Under the pieces are notes generated by a model. It saw only the letters and a program-made list of their open reading frames with translations. It did no database searches and had not been told where the DNA came from. A stretch of 64,000 nucleotides of DNA from the NCBI GenBank assembly GCA_024734555.1, contig JANPWX010000651.1:2684718-2748717 (forward strand). Reading direction: 5' to 3'. Position numbers and translations under genes: made by a program. How positions within the stretch are numbered: position 1 is the stretch's first letter; each line of letters starts with the position of its first letter. Positions 12,801-23,000 of this stretch are shown here, piece by piece. The DNA comes from Trochalopteron elliotii (taxonomy: Eukaryota; Chordata; Aves; Passeriformes; Leiothrichidae).

Positions 12801-15800
12801 AAACTGCTTATTAACAGCGATACACAGCAATACTCCTATGGTTATCATTTGCTGCTCAACTTCAGTTTCAACCATTACTAAAGTTTTTTTTTTTTTTCTG
12901 ATGTTTAATATTAAGCTTCCTCAGAGCAGGGGCTGGTGGCTCTGTGGCTGGGAGCTGTTGTTTGAGTGGAACTGGAGTCAGTCCTGTGCTGGGAGAGGGG
13001 ACAGCTGAGGCTGTGCTGACCCTTGCTTGTTGGATAATGCCATCCTCAGAAATGCTGTCAGAGTATCTACATCAAATAGGGGATTGGGAAGCCTCCATTG
13101 GTCCCCTGCTGTTCCCAGCAGTGGGACAAAGCCGTGTCAGGTGCATCGTGTCTGCATTCAGTGCTGCTGAGGGCTGGTACAGAGGCAGCACAGCGAGGAA
13201 TGGGCACACATCCAGAATCACAGTTCACCATTCTGGCCCACCCTGGTCTGGGCCTCCAAACCTCTTCCTTCTCACAGCTGGAGATTCTTTGACTAGTAAT
13301 TTTTGCTGGGTTCATTTTCTTGGAGGACTGCAAATTGTGCCAAAATAGAGGAAAAGAACAGTGAGGAGCTGTTTTGTAATCCCCTAAAAGCAAGAGAACA
13401 AGATCTGGATAGCAAACCACTGCCTTTTTGGGATGTAGAAGGAAAAAAGTCCTGTAGCAGTAGTGGCTCTGTAGCTGTTGGTGAGGTGAAATGTACCAAA
13501 GCAGAAACCTCACCAGTGCATCTGCTTTGGTACCTGCTGGTTCCTGAGTGAGTAAATAATCCTTTTATCAGTAACGCTTTAACCAGCTCAGGAGTAAGCA
13601 GTGTCTACTTAAGACCCTAACAGTTTTCATAAAATAAGTCAAAGTTAGTGCTAGTAAACCCAGACTGAAGATTCCCATAAAGTGGTGGAGAGGGAACAGA
13701 TTTTGTTAAGTCACTTGTTACTTTCTTTTGATGTGCTTTTTGCAGCATTTTGGTGTCTTTCCCCTGAGACTGCTGCAGAAGTTTGAAGTATTTGATGTGG
13801 ATGTTTTGCCCACCTGCATCTCTGGAGAAACAAGTGGTTATTTTACTTATTTAAATCACCTGTTAATATCAAATTAGGGTTGATTTTACCTCCTGCAGTC
13901 TTGGTGTCTCTGTCTGGAAGCCTGTGGAAAAGGCAGTGTGTCACTGTGAGAGCAGCAGCAATGTCCCTGTCTCAGCACACTGGATCTTAGAGGGTTTGTG
14001 TCCTTCTCAACCATGGCAGTCATTCCAGGGAATCAGCAGAGCTGGCTGAATTGTTTTGGAGGTGATTTAGCAAGAGCATGGAGAGGTTGGGATTCCCTGC
14101 TCTTCATTTCACTTCATTCCTTGTTGTGTGGAGGAGTGGCATCATGTGGAACCCTGGGTTGGGTGAGGCCTGGGATGGTTTGGGGCATGAAGTCCTCCTG
14201 AGGACCGTGCTGGCTGCAAGGGCAGGTGGCAAACACTGCTGGGGTTGTTTCTGTTGAGTGTTTTGGCCATGGAGATGGCACAGGACGCTGCAGGTGGCAG
14301 GTGTGATACAGAAGACTTTGACAAGGGTTGGTTTGGGAGTTCAGCATCGTTCTGCTGTTTGTACCCTCTGAAATTGACCCCAAAGGGGAAATTGAAGCTG
14401 AGGGAGAAGAGGGCTGCATGGTGTTGGGAGAGAAATGGCCAAAAGAGGAGGAAGGGAACAGCGTGAGAGGACTCCTAGTGTGGACAGCTGGACAAGTGAC
14501 CTGTGTGTCAGTGTTGGAGGGGTGAGCTCCATGGGGAGATGTTACACCTGTGCAGAATCACAGCTGAATCAACTGGAAAGACAAAAAGAACTTTGGAAAT
14601 CACAGAAAGGATGGAAAAAATAGCTTTCCAAGAGAGAGAATCTGAAGCTCAGGCTGTACCTCTTCAGTTCATCTGGTAACACCGTCTTTTGTCGCCTCTT
14701 TTGATCAAAAATGCCTTTGCAAGAAAAGAATAAGGGGCACTAAGCAGATTTCTGGCCCATCAGAGAAGGTTATAATAAGGTTTTATGTTGGAAATAAAGG
14801 CTGGATAAGTAGGAAACAAGGTGATTCTTATGCCTTTTGTGTTGTTTTTTTTAACTGGAACAAACTAGTACAGAGCTGTTAGGGTGGGCTGTCTCACATG
14901 GGCTTAGTTTGGGGAAAAGCTGTGGGAAAAGTGGTCCCTTGTGATGGTCAGAAATGAGGGGCTGGGGGTGGCAGGATTTGTACCTTCACTTCTGCATCTG
15001 CTGGGGGTTATTGTAAAGAGAAGTGCCTGCCTAAAGGGTTTCATATAGGAGTAGGAGTGAAGGGAGTTGTCCCATAATGAAAAATACATTAAACATTTTT
15101 TTAAAAAATATATATAATATTGACTATACATTTAAATAGAAAAATACATTTTTTACTTTAAAATTTTCTCTTACTGTTCACCCACTGTTATGAATATGCA
15201 GGGAAGTTGTGTGGCTGACTTGAAATCTTTTCTTTCCCCCTGGAACAGAGGACTCACTTCCCTGAGTTATCTCTTTTTCACTCAAGGCTCCTACCACCAG
15301 CAGCAAATTGTTTGCTGTGAATAAAATATATTATTTTTTAACTAAGTGAAGGCTACTCTTTAAGGCTGGAAATAGAAGAGAAACTGGTAGTGTGTTTAAT
15401 AAGAGTGAGTGGTTTTCTTTTCATCCTCTGCCATCAGAAGTGTAGACAGCAATAATGTAATTGGGATGCAAAGGAAAACTTCATATTCTGCTTTGTTTCT
15501 ATAGAAATCACTAGTCCATTTGCCTGCAAGTCCTGGTTGATCTTATTAGAAATCCGGGGTGGGGGGGGGCTTTCGAGGGGGGAGGAACCCTCATCCAGTT
15601 GTGTCAGGAGCGCTGAAGTGTTCCTTTTCAAATGGTTTTATGAAGCATGGAAATGCAGGTAGATTCCCAGCAGCAGCAGTTTGAAATGCAGTGGGAAGCA
15701 TTAGAAAGAACCGAGGTCAAACTACCTGAGTGATTTCTCTCTGTGATCTTTGTGAAGATATGATGAAATAATCATTTCTACAGGTAATTTTGGTTAGCAT

Positions 15801-18045
15801 TAATCAAGGAGTAAGCTTAGGAATGTGACTTGCCTTCTGTGGCATGAGCAGAGGTGTGAGGGTAGCAGGTGCAACTGCCTCTCTTGGCTCAGTGGGGTCA
15901 TTGCTTCGGCAGAGGGAAAGAGCAGGGTAAGAGCCTCCCTTCCTACCCCTGTAATAAACCCTGCTCTCCTGGGACCCCACCCTCAGGGCTGGGGTCCTCA
16001 GCACAGGGAGCACTTGGAAGGTTCAGTGTGTAATGCTGGGTTTGGGGCATTCACAATTTTTTCTGGTCACACATATGTAGCATTAAATGCAGCTGCTGCT
16101 TTACTGAGGAATTCAGCTGAGAAGGAAAAAGTTCCAAACTGGAGTGAGTCAGATTTCTCAGTACTTAAAAAGAGCTGAAAATAAGCTTTTTCAAATTAAT
16201 TTTTAAAAAGGGCAAAAATGTCATCTTGCATTTTCAATGCCTCTGAATAATCTCTTGCTGGTATAGTCTAATTCCTGGCCCTGCCACAGGGCACCCCAAC
16301 AGTCCCACACGTGCCTCAGAGCGCTGTCTAAAATGCAGTATTTTCACAAACATCTGTTGGCATTCCTCACAGGTGCTTAGTTTGGTGGAAACCACCATTT
16401 TGAGGATGTTAATACAAGAATCTAATAACAGCTTACAGAAGTCTGCAGGTCTTAAAAATACATCCTTGGTTCCTCTGTTTCTTGTTTTTTGGTGGGGTTT
16501 TATACATTATTGGTGTTAAATTCATGGTCCTGAAGCATCTCTCTCAGTTCAACATTCACCATCAGATTCAGGTTTCAGGTGAGAATAGGAGACAGGGAAG
16601 TGAAGGAGAGTATCAAATAGTTCTGTATGTTTCTAAAATTGCCCATGAAACAGGTTAATGTCCCAAAACAGGACATCCCGGGGGACATTGCCATTTTTAC
16701 TGGTAATTGAGAAGAGAGATTAAAATCAGAAACACAAAGTAAGCATCCCACGCAGCTTTAAACATATATTCATTTTTTCTGCTGAAATTTCACTTTCATA
16801 CCAGTTTTATCAATTGAATGTGAAATGGGAGGCTCCCAGAATTAAATAACACCCTTTTTTTCCCTTATGCCACAAATAGGTGATGGCCTGGTGGGAACCC
16901 TTGCTGGGAGCTGTAAATTCTCTAACATGAAAAATGTAATGAAATGCTGCAAACATTTGGGGTGGCAGCAGTTCCCATGGCATCGTGCAGGATGGAGTGT
17001 GTTATTTGGGAAGCTCTGCCATCCCATATTGAGGGAGAAGAGCTCTTTCTCTGCCCCTCACATGCTGAATAATTGAAGGGTATGTTAACAGAATCGTAGA
17101 AAAGCAGCTGGAATTGGTCCTGGCAGAGCAGCCCTGCTGTGTCCTGGCTGGCTTTGCCTCACCTGTCACAGCTGGCACCGAGCCACCCTCAGCTCCCGGG
17201 GCTGCCTGAAACTATCTTGTACAGAAATAAGGGCTAGTGGAATTTGGGTTAATTCTGCTTTTAGTGAAGTTTATTTACTTTTATGCACAAGTTAACAGAT
17301 ACTTGAGTTCCTTTGGACATGCGAGGGTGTTCATTTTCACTTGTTTAATGATGCTTCCTGCCTTCTTAAAGAATGAGGTTATACTGAGGTAACTTTCCCC
17401 TGTGCCTCATATCAGCCTTTTCTATTAGTTTACAAATATTCTGTCTTTTAAAAAATAAAAACAAACAAACAAACAAACAAAAACAAAAAAAACCCCCAAC
17501 AAAATAAAAAAAAAAAACAACACCCCTCCAAACCCCCCAACAAAAGTGTAAAAGGAAGAAAGAAATGAGCCCCAAAGCAAGCCCCAAGGACACCCCTGTG
17601 CCTGCGGCTGCCTGGGGCCCGGCTTTGGGCCGGGATGCTGCTGGCACGGGGAGAGCAGTGCCCTGTAGCGACACTTGTTGTGTTTCTCTTTTTGTAGGTA
17701 AATTCGGTAAGGACAGGACTGGGGGGCAAGTGCCCCGTGCCGGTGGCTTGCCCCGTGCCCGCGGGATTAGCTCCTGGAGCCGCACCGTCCCTGCCCGTGC
17801 CGGTGCCAGGGCCCGGCCTGGCGGGCGCGGTGCCGCCGTTGGTGATGCCGCTGTGTCAGTACGGGGCCGCCTTCCCCTCGCCCGTGTACGGGGTGCCGTG
17901 GCCGGGCCCGGTGGCGCAGCCGGGGCTGCTCCGGGCCCCCGGCATCGTGCGCTTCTCGCCGCTGGGCCGGACCTGCCTGCGCATGTACCCGGGGCCGCTG
18001 CAGCGCCCGGCACGGCCGCCCAGCCCGCGGCTCCGCATGACCTAG
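752..18045 (+). CDS. WNK2: WNK2, C-terminal regulatory region (8 exons, 5' partial)
   Basis: Joined coding sequence: 752-807, 881-1536, 2031-2245, 4195-4380, 5284-5382, 10785-10829, 12317-12570, 17698-18045. All phases agree, and the join reads 618 residues to a TAG stop. WNK kinases (with-no-lysine Ser/Thr kinases) phosphorylate SPAK/OSR1, which control SLC12 cation-chloride cotransporters; WNK2 also dampens MEK/ERK signalling. The kinase domain lies upstream of this window. The visible tail has an RFSV motif, a coiled coil, a basic RRRR patch, the blocks [29 protein letters not shown] and [11 protein letters not shown], then [21 protein letters not shown] and a Pro/Ala/Val-rich end. The KTVGAAQ...LNQLKQ.Q block and the GWTV exon point to WNK2 rather than WNK1, WNK3 or WNK4, as does FAM120A downstream. 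The family assignment is near certain. The paralogue assignment rests on remembered sequence plus synteny. Confidence 0.9.
881..1536 (+). CDS. WNK2: WNK2 large exon with RFSV motif and serine-rich/acidic block
   Basis: The acceptor is TTCTCCCCAG (ends 880) and the donor is AAAA|GTATGT at 1537, leaving two bases of a Lys codon. The reading frame starts in phase 0 and is open throughout. The first half is disordered, GC-rich and Ala/Gly-rich. RFSV (1070-1081) fits the RFx(V/I) motif by which WNKs and transporters bind the conserved C-terminal domain of SPAK/OSR1. [49 protein letters not shown] and the acidic EFEDAD segment before [10 protein letters not shown] are landmark WNK tail motifs. The exon ends at the start of the coiled coil. 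An in-frame ATG at 914 is internal and is not a start. Confidence 0.92.
1724..1885 (-). mobile_element. CR1 LINE 3' fragment
   Basis: On the + strand it reads CATAGAATCCCAGAATG, then TTTTGGGTTGGAAAGGACCTT and CACCTGCCATGGGCAGGGAC, the reverse-oriented avian CR1 tail, ending near CCCAGGGATGGGGAGTCACC. It lies in a WNK2 intron. Confidence 0.92.
2031..2245 (+). CDS. WNK2: WNK2 exon with coiled coil and basic patch
   Basis: The acceptor is ATTGTTTTAG (ends 2030). The first G completes AAG (Lys) from the previous exon, giving [16 protein letters not shown]. The donor is ACAA|GTAGGT at 2246. A competing GT at 2250 would give the wrong phase for the next exon. The segment [20 protein letters not shown] is a heptad-like coiled coil that mediates WNK-WNK contacts in this family. 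It is followed by [11 protein letters not shown], the basic [15 protein letters not shown] and LLNPLVQQL. The exon leaves one base of a Ser codon. Confidence 0.92.
4195..4380 (+). CDS. WNK2: WNK2 exon with conserved QTQQPCSV block
   Basis: The acceptor is TGCTGTTGCAG (ends 4194) and the donor is CAAG|GTGATT at 4381. It enters and leaves in phase 1. The codons are strongly G/C-ending. After a variable N-terminal half it carries [22 protein letters not shown], conserved in vertebrate WNK2, then an Ala/Asp-rich end ([11 protein letters not shown]). The exit phase matches three possible next exons (5284, 10785, 12317), so the exon can be joined to any of them without a frameshift. Confidence 0.9.
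5284..5382 (+). CDS. WNK2: WNK2 cassette-like exon ([17 protein letters not shown])
   Basis: The acceptor is TTCATTTACAG (ends 5283), with a T-rich tract upstream. The exon is 99 bp, phase 1 in and phase 1 out, with a weak donor ATCT|GTTTGT. It encodes [20 protein letters not shown] followed by [13 protein letters not shown], closely matching the mammalian WNK2 segment. The terminal T joins GG of the next exon to give Trp (SIW|S), which fixes the boundary. Reading through the donor gives an intronic tail that stops at 5492. The exon length is a multiple of three, so skipping keeps the frame. Confidence 0.9.
7505..7625 (+). mobile_element. CR1 LINE 3' fragment (degraded)
   Basis: AAGGCCAGGTTAGATGGAGC is followed by GGAGCAACCTAATCTAG, then AAGGTCCCTTCCACTGTAAACC and TTTGATTATG. 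This matches the 3' end of CR1 in sense orientation. Confidence 0.85.
7745..7895 (+). mobile_element. CR1 LINE 3' fragment
   Basis: TCCAAGGCCAGGCTAGACAG, TGGGACAGTGGAAGGTGTCC, CTGCCCATGGCAGGG and CCTTCAACCCAAACCATT form a sense-strand CR1 tail about 120 bp after another copy. Confidence 0.92.
10785..10829 (+). CDS. WNK2: WNK2 45-bp micro-cassette exon ([14 protein letters not shown])
   Basis: The acceptor is TTTTACCTTGTAG (ends 10784). The donor is AGTA|GTAACT at 10830, chosen because A plus GA from the next exon gives Arg and reads DHSSRSSTNSL, matching mammalian WNK2. The exon is only 45 bp (phase 1/1) and encodes [14 protein letters not shown]. It sits in an AT-rich setting, about 5.4 kb after one neighbour and 1.5 kb before the next. 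It is short, basic and frame-neutral, and looks like a regulated micro-exon. Confidence 0.88.
12317..12570 (+). CDS. WNK2: WNK2 exon with [11 protein letters not shown] block
   Basis: The acceptor is GGTTTTCCAG (ends 12316) and the donor is GGA|GTAAGT at 12571. The exon enters with two bases completing a codon and leaves in phase 0. It carries [20 protein letters not shown] followed by [20 protein letters not shown], the most conserved C-terminal block of WNK kinases. The KTVGAAQ and LNQLKQ pieces are characteristic of WNK2. Continuing past the donor, the frame would end at a TGA at 12586, so intron retention would yield a short tail. Confidence 0.93.
13493..13533. repeat. Perfect 13-bp inverted repeat with 15-nt loop
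   Basis: Arms GTACCAAAGCAGA (13493-13505) and TCTGCTTTGGTAC (13521-13533) are exact reverse complements, inside a WNK2 intron. Confidence 0.9.
17450..17545. repeat. A-rich (CAAA)n tract
   Basis: AATAAAAACAAACAAACAAAC-type sequence with C-runs lies about 150 bp before the WNK2 terminal exon acceptor. It may be a microsatellite or the poly(T) side of a reverse-oriented retroinsert. Confidence 0.8.
17698..18045 (+). CDS. WNK2: WNK2 terminal coding exon, proximal 3' end
   Basis: The acceptor is CTTTTTGTAG (ends 17697), in phase 0, with the stop TAG at 18043-18045. The exon is very GC-rich. It encodes a Pro/Val/Ala-rich stretch ([16 protein letters not shown]), then [16 protein letters not shown] and an end in RLRMT. 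The QYG.FP....W element and the LR.T ending parallel the last residues of WNK1, while [11 protein letters not shown] parallels the end of mammalian WNK2. The exon may therefore contain both an internal segment shared by isoforms and a long terminal form. Long minus-strand frames over this exon are shadows of its GC bias. Confidence 0.8.
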   Translation, partial: VNSVRTGLGGKCPVPVACPVPAGLAPGAAPSLPVPVPGPGLAGAVPPLVMPLCQYGAAFPSPVYGVPWPGPVAQPGLLRAPGIVRFSPLGRTCLRMYPGPLQRPARPPSPRLRMT

Positions 18046-18054
18046 CGCGGGGAC

Positions 18055-18310
18055 CGGGCCATGGGACCATGCAACAGGACCGGGCCATGGGACCAGGCCT
18101 TGGGGACTGGACCATGGGACCAGGCCTTGGGGACCCTGCCTGGGGACTGGGCCATGAGACCAGGCAATGGGACCCTGCCACAGGACTTTGCCACAGGACC
18201 CTGCCATGGGTGACCTTGTCATGGGACCTTTTCCATGGGACCCTGCCATGGGTGACCTTGACATGAGTGACCCTGTCCATGGGTGGCCTTGCCGTGGGTG
18301 ACCCCGCCGC
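18055..18310 (+). repeat. Degenerate CCATGGGACC minisatellite
   Basis: Roughly 15-bp units built on CCATGGGACCnnGCC are repeated about 15 times with drift (GACCAGGCCTTGGGGA, GACCCTGCCATGGGTG). The array begins within about 10 bases of the WNK2 stop codon, so it lies in the 3' UTR. It is rich in CCATGG. Confidence 0.8.
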
Positions 18311-19358
18311 AGGTGCCGGTGGTTTTGACGCTGTCGCGTTGGAGTGTTTGCTCTGTCCGTGCCGTGGGGTGTGTGGGATGAGGCAGGCACAGCCATACCC
18401 TGCATCAGCATCACTGTGAGGCAGCAGCACCACAGATCCTTTGGTGTCACGGCAATATCTGCTTCTGTCCCATTGCTGAAGACACTTTATTCCTTGTGTT
18501 CTGTTTCACACTTGCGATCCTTAACATCGTTGTACTTGAATTGATAATTAGCAAATTGTACTAACCCTGCAGGAGTTCAGTGCCTTGAATCTCAGCTTTC
18601 CAGTCCCAGCTGGAAAGAGATGTACAATTATTTGAAAGGTGTATTTTATTTACAATCTGCTTGTGAGTTGGAGGTCTTTTTATTTGCAAAGATATTGCAG
18701 GTTTACCGTTGATGTCCCTCATCAGCTTCATTCTGCTGTAAATGCTTTTGTTTTTATTCACGGGTTGAATTTTCATTTCTGAAGCTTTTAGAAATAAGAA
18801 TTGTGAGGTGAGGTTTGTTTGACATGTATGTTTGATGCACTGATCGTGAAATTGTTGGTGTTTGTACAAGGAGTAGTGAAGTGCACATTGTAATGTAGGA
18901 GCATTTACAGAGTGATCCAAGGAAAGTGTATACAAGGACAGAGAACAGCTTCAGGCAGCGCTCTCTGTTCTCCTTCCCAGCCTGTGGTAAAGTCATTGTA
19001 GATGGTGACTTAATTCTGTAACAGGCAGCAAATGCTGTTTTCCTCTGGATCAGCAGTACACGGGATTTCATTTCCTTTCCCTATGTGGGCTTTTATAATT
19101 CAGTTAAATCACAAGCTCATGCATGTTCCGTAAGCGAAGACAGGTCATGGAACTCTTGATGGCAGCAGAGCACATCTGCTGTGAGCCCTGTGTAGGGGCA
19201 GAGCACCTGGGCAGCCACTGAGCTTGGGGGCCATGTCTGGGCCCTGGTGTGCCAGCTGTGTTCATGCTAAAACAGAATAAAAATGTGAAGCTGTTCTTTT
19301 TCATATCTGACACTTCAGGTTTGGAGTCTCACCACCTTCTGTTTGGAATTTTTTACCT

Positions 19359-19386
19359 ATCTATTTATTTATTTATTTATTTATCT
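19359..19386 (+). promoter_or_regulatory. AU-rich element (overlapping ATTTA repeats)
   Basis: Five to six tandem ATTT units, following CTATCT and ending TTATCTTT, contain several overlapping ATTTA pentamers in the inferred WNK2 3' UTR. This is the form of a class II AU-rich mRNA-decay element, although a simple (TTTA)n microsatellite looks the same. Confidence 0.5.
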
Positions 19387-20054
19387 TTATTTTTACCCGA
19401 GTTTGCGCTCCAGGTGGCACGGACACCTCTCTCCTGTTCCCAGGTTGCTTTTTGCCCATTTTACTGTGCATAGAGCCTCCACCTGCACCTCAGTGTAAAG
19501 GCACAAGGTAACCACTAGAGCTGGTTTGCCATGGTAAGTCTCCTTCCCTCCCTGAGCGCTACGGGCAGCGTTACAGGCACAGGACCCGGGTGTGGCTACA
19601 CCCAAAGGCCCCACGACCACGTTTTGTAACCCTCTGCTGAGGGGCAGAGACGTCCTGTGCTGCCAAGCTGTGAATTGTATAGTTCTGTTGTACTTCAAGC
19701 ATTATACCTGTCTAAATTACTTTGTTTGTACCCTTTGAATATATTATTCCATCAATTCAGTTAGAATTGAATTTTATACACAATTATGCAGAGTCTTCTG
19801 CCTGGGCAAAATACTTACTGCAGTAAGAGATTTCTGTTCTCTGTACCATGTATCTTTAATTTGTTTGGGTTTTCTAGATTCATGTCTGTATACTTCAAGA
19901 GCAAACATGGAAAATATGTTCTCACACCGGGTTCCCTTTGGCTCGCACTGAATCCTACAGTTTATGTTGCTATTGCCTGTATAGTCCATCCCCTGTATAC
20001 TGACAAAGTCAGTGGCACTAAAAGCCCCAAGAAATTGTATAGATTAAAAAGAAA

Positions 20055-20060
20055 AATAAA
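20055..20060 (+). terminator. WNK2: Poly(A) signal AATAAA (WNK2 proximal end)
   Basis: A canonical hexamer is followed about 10-30 bases later by TTTTGTGCTTG and GGTGTG, which fits a cleavage site near 20075. Confidence 0.5.
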
Positions 20061-20075
20061 CATTTTGTGCTTGAA

Positions 20076-23000
20076 AATGGTGTGAACAACCCAGTGTTTT
20101 CCTAAAACATAGAACAGTGTTAATTTCCGGCTGTTTCAGGTAATTCTGCATTTGTTTTCCAGACTGGTTCTTGTCCCTGGGTTGTGTAGCAGGAGTAGAG
20201 GTGGTGCCTGCAGCAGCTGTTGGGTGCTCCCCATGTACAGCAGTGCCCGGGGTGTGTGCTGGCACCTCAGGGACACGGGGCCCTGAGCCCTGCCCAGGCT
20301 GCTCCTGGGCTGGCTCTGCGGACAGAGGCACGTGGCTCCCTCAGGGCTGCTGCTGCTCGTGAGGAGGCTCAGTTTGGTAGGTGGGAAAGAGACCCATGAG
20401 CTGGCTCCTGAGCTGCAGAGCACTAGGGAAGCCCTTCTGAAGGATCCTGGCACTATTTAAGTGTGGGGAAGCTCACTCCTGTTGCCAGCACCCTCTTGGC
20501 AGTCGCCATCATCACTGGGTGAGGCTGCAGGAGAAGCGAGAGGAGGTTGTGCAGGTGTGACACTCCTGTTTGTGTCTCTTGTGTGGCTTTGCTGTGTGTG
20601 CTGCCTTCCTTGGGAAGTCTCTGGTGCCCGCCTGCCCCACGGTGGCTGCGTTGCATGGCTGTGCTCAGGAGGGGTGGCTGGGAGCAGGGCATGGGTGCAG
20701 CTTCCAGGGCCTGGGTGGGTGTGCACCTGCCTGTTGCACTGGGGCCAAGCAGGAGCTCAGAATGTGTTGCTGGCATTGTTGTACTCGTGATTTTTAATTT
20801 CCTGACGGCCCTCTTGGGCTGCAACTCTTCTGGCTGTTCACTTCAAGCCGTGGTTTTTTTTCCCTCAGTTGTGAGGATTGTGTCACAGGGTGCTTTGACC
20901 TCAGTGGCAATTAAGCAAATGACATGAGATTAAATTAAATGGAGCAATTTCTTGAGCAAAAGGTGAGCAAAGGAGTAAGACAGAACTGAGGGGTCCGTGC
21001 TGCACCATCAGAGCTGGAAAACTGCACCTAAAAAGATCCCCTACAAATCCCAGATCAATGATCTCATTTTATTCCTGACTGAATATTGCTTCAACATGCG
21101 ATCAAACCTGCTGGTAGAATTCCTGGTCTTGGCTGGTTCCAGTCCTGCATGTCCTGTAGCTCTGCCATCACTCAGCATTCCCAGCCAGCACTGTGCTGCA
21201 GGGACATGTGGGAAGTCAGCACAGATGCTCATCTTTAAATACCAGGTTTCAGTGAGGATCCCTGATTTTCAGTCTTTCAGTTACAGAAATTTAATACAAA
21301 CCTTGAAAGAATGTTTAACCCCCAAAGTCACTCACCCAACAGTGGGAAAGTTTTGCAGTTTTCAGTTTGGTAAGTTGGGAAAGTAGTTGAAGTTTTCCTG
21401 TGTGCCTTTCACTGGGCTTTCTGATTGCCTTATGTCGTGATAGAGTATCTTAATGCAGGACCACATCCTGCCTTCCCACTGCATTCCCAGCCTGCTTGGA
21501 GTAAGACTGGACATGGAGAGGAGCTGCTGCCACTGGCACTGCTCATGTGGCACAGGGATGCACAGCTGGGCACTGCAGATGGCAGGGAGAAACACTGCTG
21601 TGGTTTAAGGTTCTTTTGCAAATCTGGATTCAACCTCCCTGGCACGGATTTCACTCAAAAGAATGATGCAGCACTGGCCCTTGCAGTTTGATGGCATGTT
21701 TAATTCTGGTCTCCTTTCCACAACTTTAAAGAGGGAATATTTTTTAAATTCCTCTAAAAATAATAACAAAAAAAAATCTTTAAGAAGTTCATTTAAAGAG
21801 GAGGTGTTGCCCAGAGAAGCTGTGGCTGCCCCTGGATCCCTGGAAGTGTCCAAGGCCAGGTTGGACATTGGAGCTTGGAGCAGCCTGGGACAGTGGAAGA
21901 TATCCCTGCCCAGGACAGGGAGTGGGATGAGATGAGCTTTAAGATTCTTTCAAACTCAAACCATTCTGGCACCCTGTGATTACTTAACCATTACTTCATA
22001 TCTGTCTTTACACTGCTCCGTTCGTGCCTTCCACTTTTCTCTGAAATCCCTGACATCAGCTGGGGCAAGACAAGGGACTGAACTGATGAGATGTGGCATT
22101 CTCTGTGCTCCAGCAGAGACACTTGTGTTGGGAACAGGGTGCTAAGAGATAGGATTCCTGAAATGAGCTTCTTCCTCCAGGGGCCGGTTTTGCTGTTCAG
22201 TGTTTGTGGAAGGAAATCACTAATACTTTGAATCATTAGTTTAAATTGGCTTTTTCCAATGGTAGCTCTTTCCCTTCAAGCATTTTTCATGATCCCAGGG
22301 CATTACTGTCAGGTCTGGGAACATGCAGAACTTTTCCAGAGAAGCCCCGTGGATGTTTTGTGGCTCCGTGTCGATTTTGTTGGGTTTGCGCATGTTTGAG
22401 CAGGAAAATCATCTGTCCTCACACGTGCCTTGGAAGTTGGCTTTGGGGAGTTGTAACCAGAAGTCTCCCTTCTGAAATGGATGTGACGTCAGTATTGCTT
22501 TCCCTGTCATCCCCACTGCCCCCACCACCCCTGCTGCAATGAAGGAGAAGGTTCAAGGCTTTTGGAGTGAGATGGATGTGAATCATCAGATATCAGCTAT
22601 TGTGGAAAACCTTGTCTTGTGTTCTGCCTCGCTGCCAGCTACTTCCCCCCAGGTTTTCCATGGATGCTGTTAAAGTGTTGGCTCGGAGACAGTTGCCCAT
22701 GGAACAGTTTCTGACTGTGTGTCATGTCCAGTAAGGTTTCCTTGCCTTCCCCAGTTCCTCATCTGCCCTCTGTCCTGAATTGGGGTGATTGCAGTGGGGC
22801 AGTGTGGGCACGGTCTCTACAGAGTGTACAAGGGAGCTCACACTCTTGTTGTCATGGGTGGATGAATGTCTGATATGGGACTGTTTATAAAACACCAAAA
22901 CCATGATGGTGTGTTATTTCTGGCTACAGTTATTTCTCATGGACTGAATCCTTGAGGAGCACCTCAGTGGTTTCTGTCGGGCAGTGCTCGGGCAGACTCA

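Larger units (their letters stand above)
12571..17697. other. WNK2 intron before the terminal exon
   Basis: No exon recognised. It contains a 13-bp perfect inverted repeat (13493-13533), a G-run cluster (15556-15585) and an A-rich tract (17450-17545) just upstream of the next acceptor. Confidence 0.7.
18046..20075 (+). other. WNK2: WNK2 proximal 3' UTR (inferred)
   Basis: This is the sequence after the TAG stop up to a poly(A) signal AATAAA at 20055-20060, followed by a GT-rich stretch. An earlier AATAAA at 19276-19281 could give a shorter UTR. The UTR starts with a degenerate minisatellite (about 18055-18310) and contains a run of overlapping ATTTA motifs at 19359-19386. The end of transcription is inferred and no transcript data were seen. 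Confidence 0.55.

Noticed and set aside
17366..18450. Long minus-strand frames (227 and 355 codons) over the WNK2 terminal exon and minisatellite
   Set aside because: They are shadows of GC-rich sense codons and the following repeat, with Pro/Arg/Ala low-complexity products and no recognisable domain.
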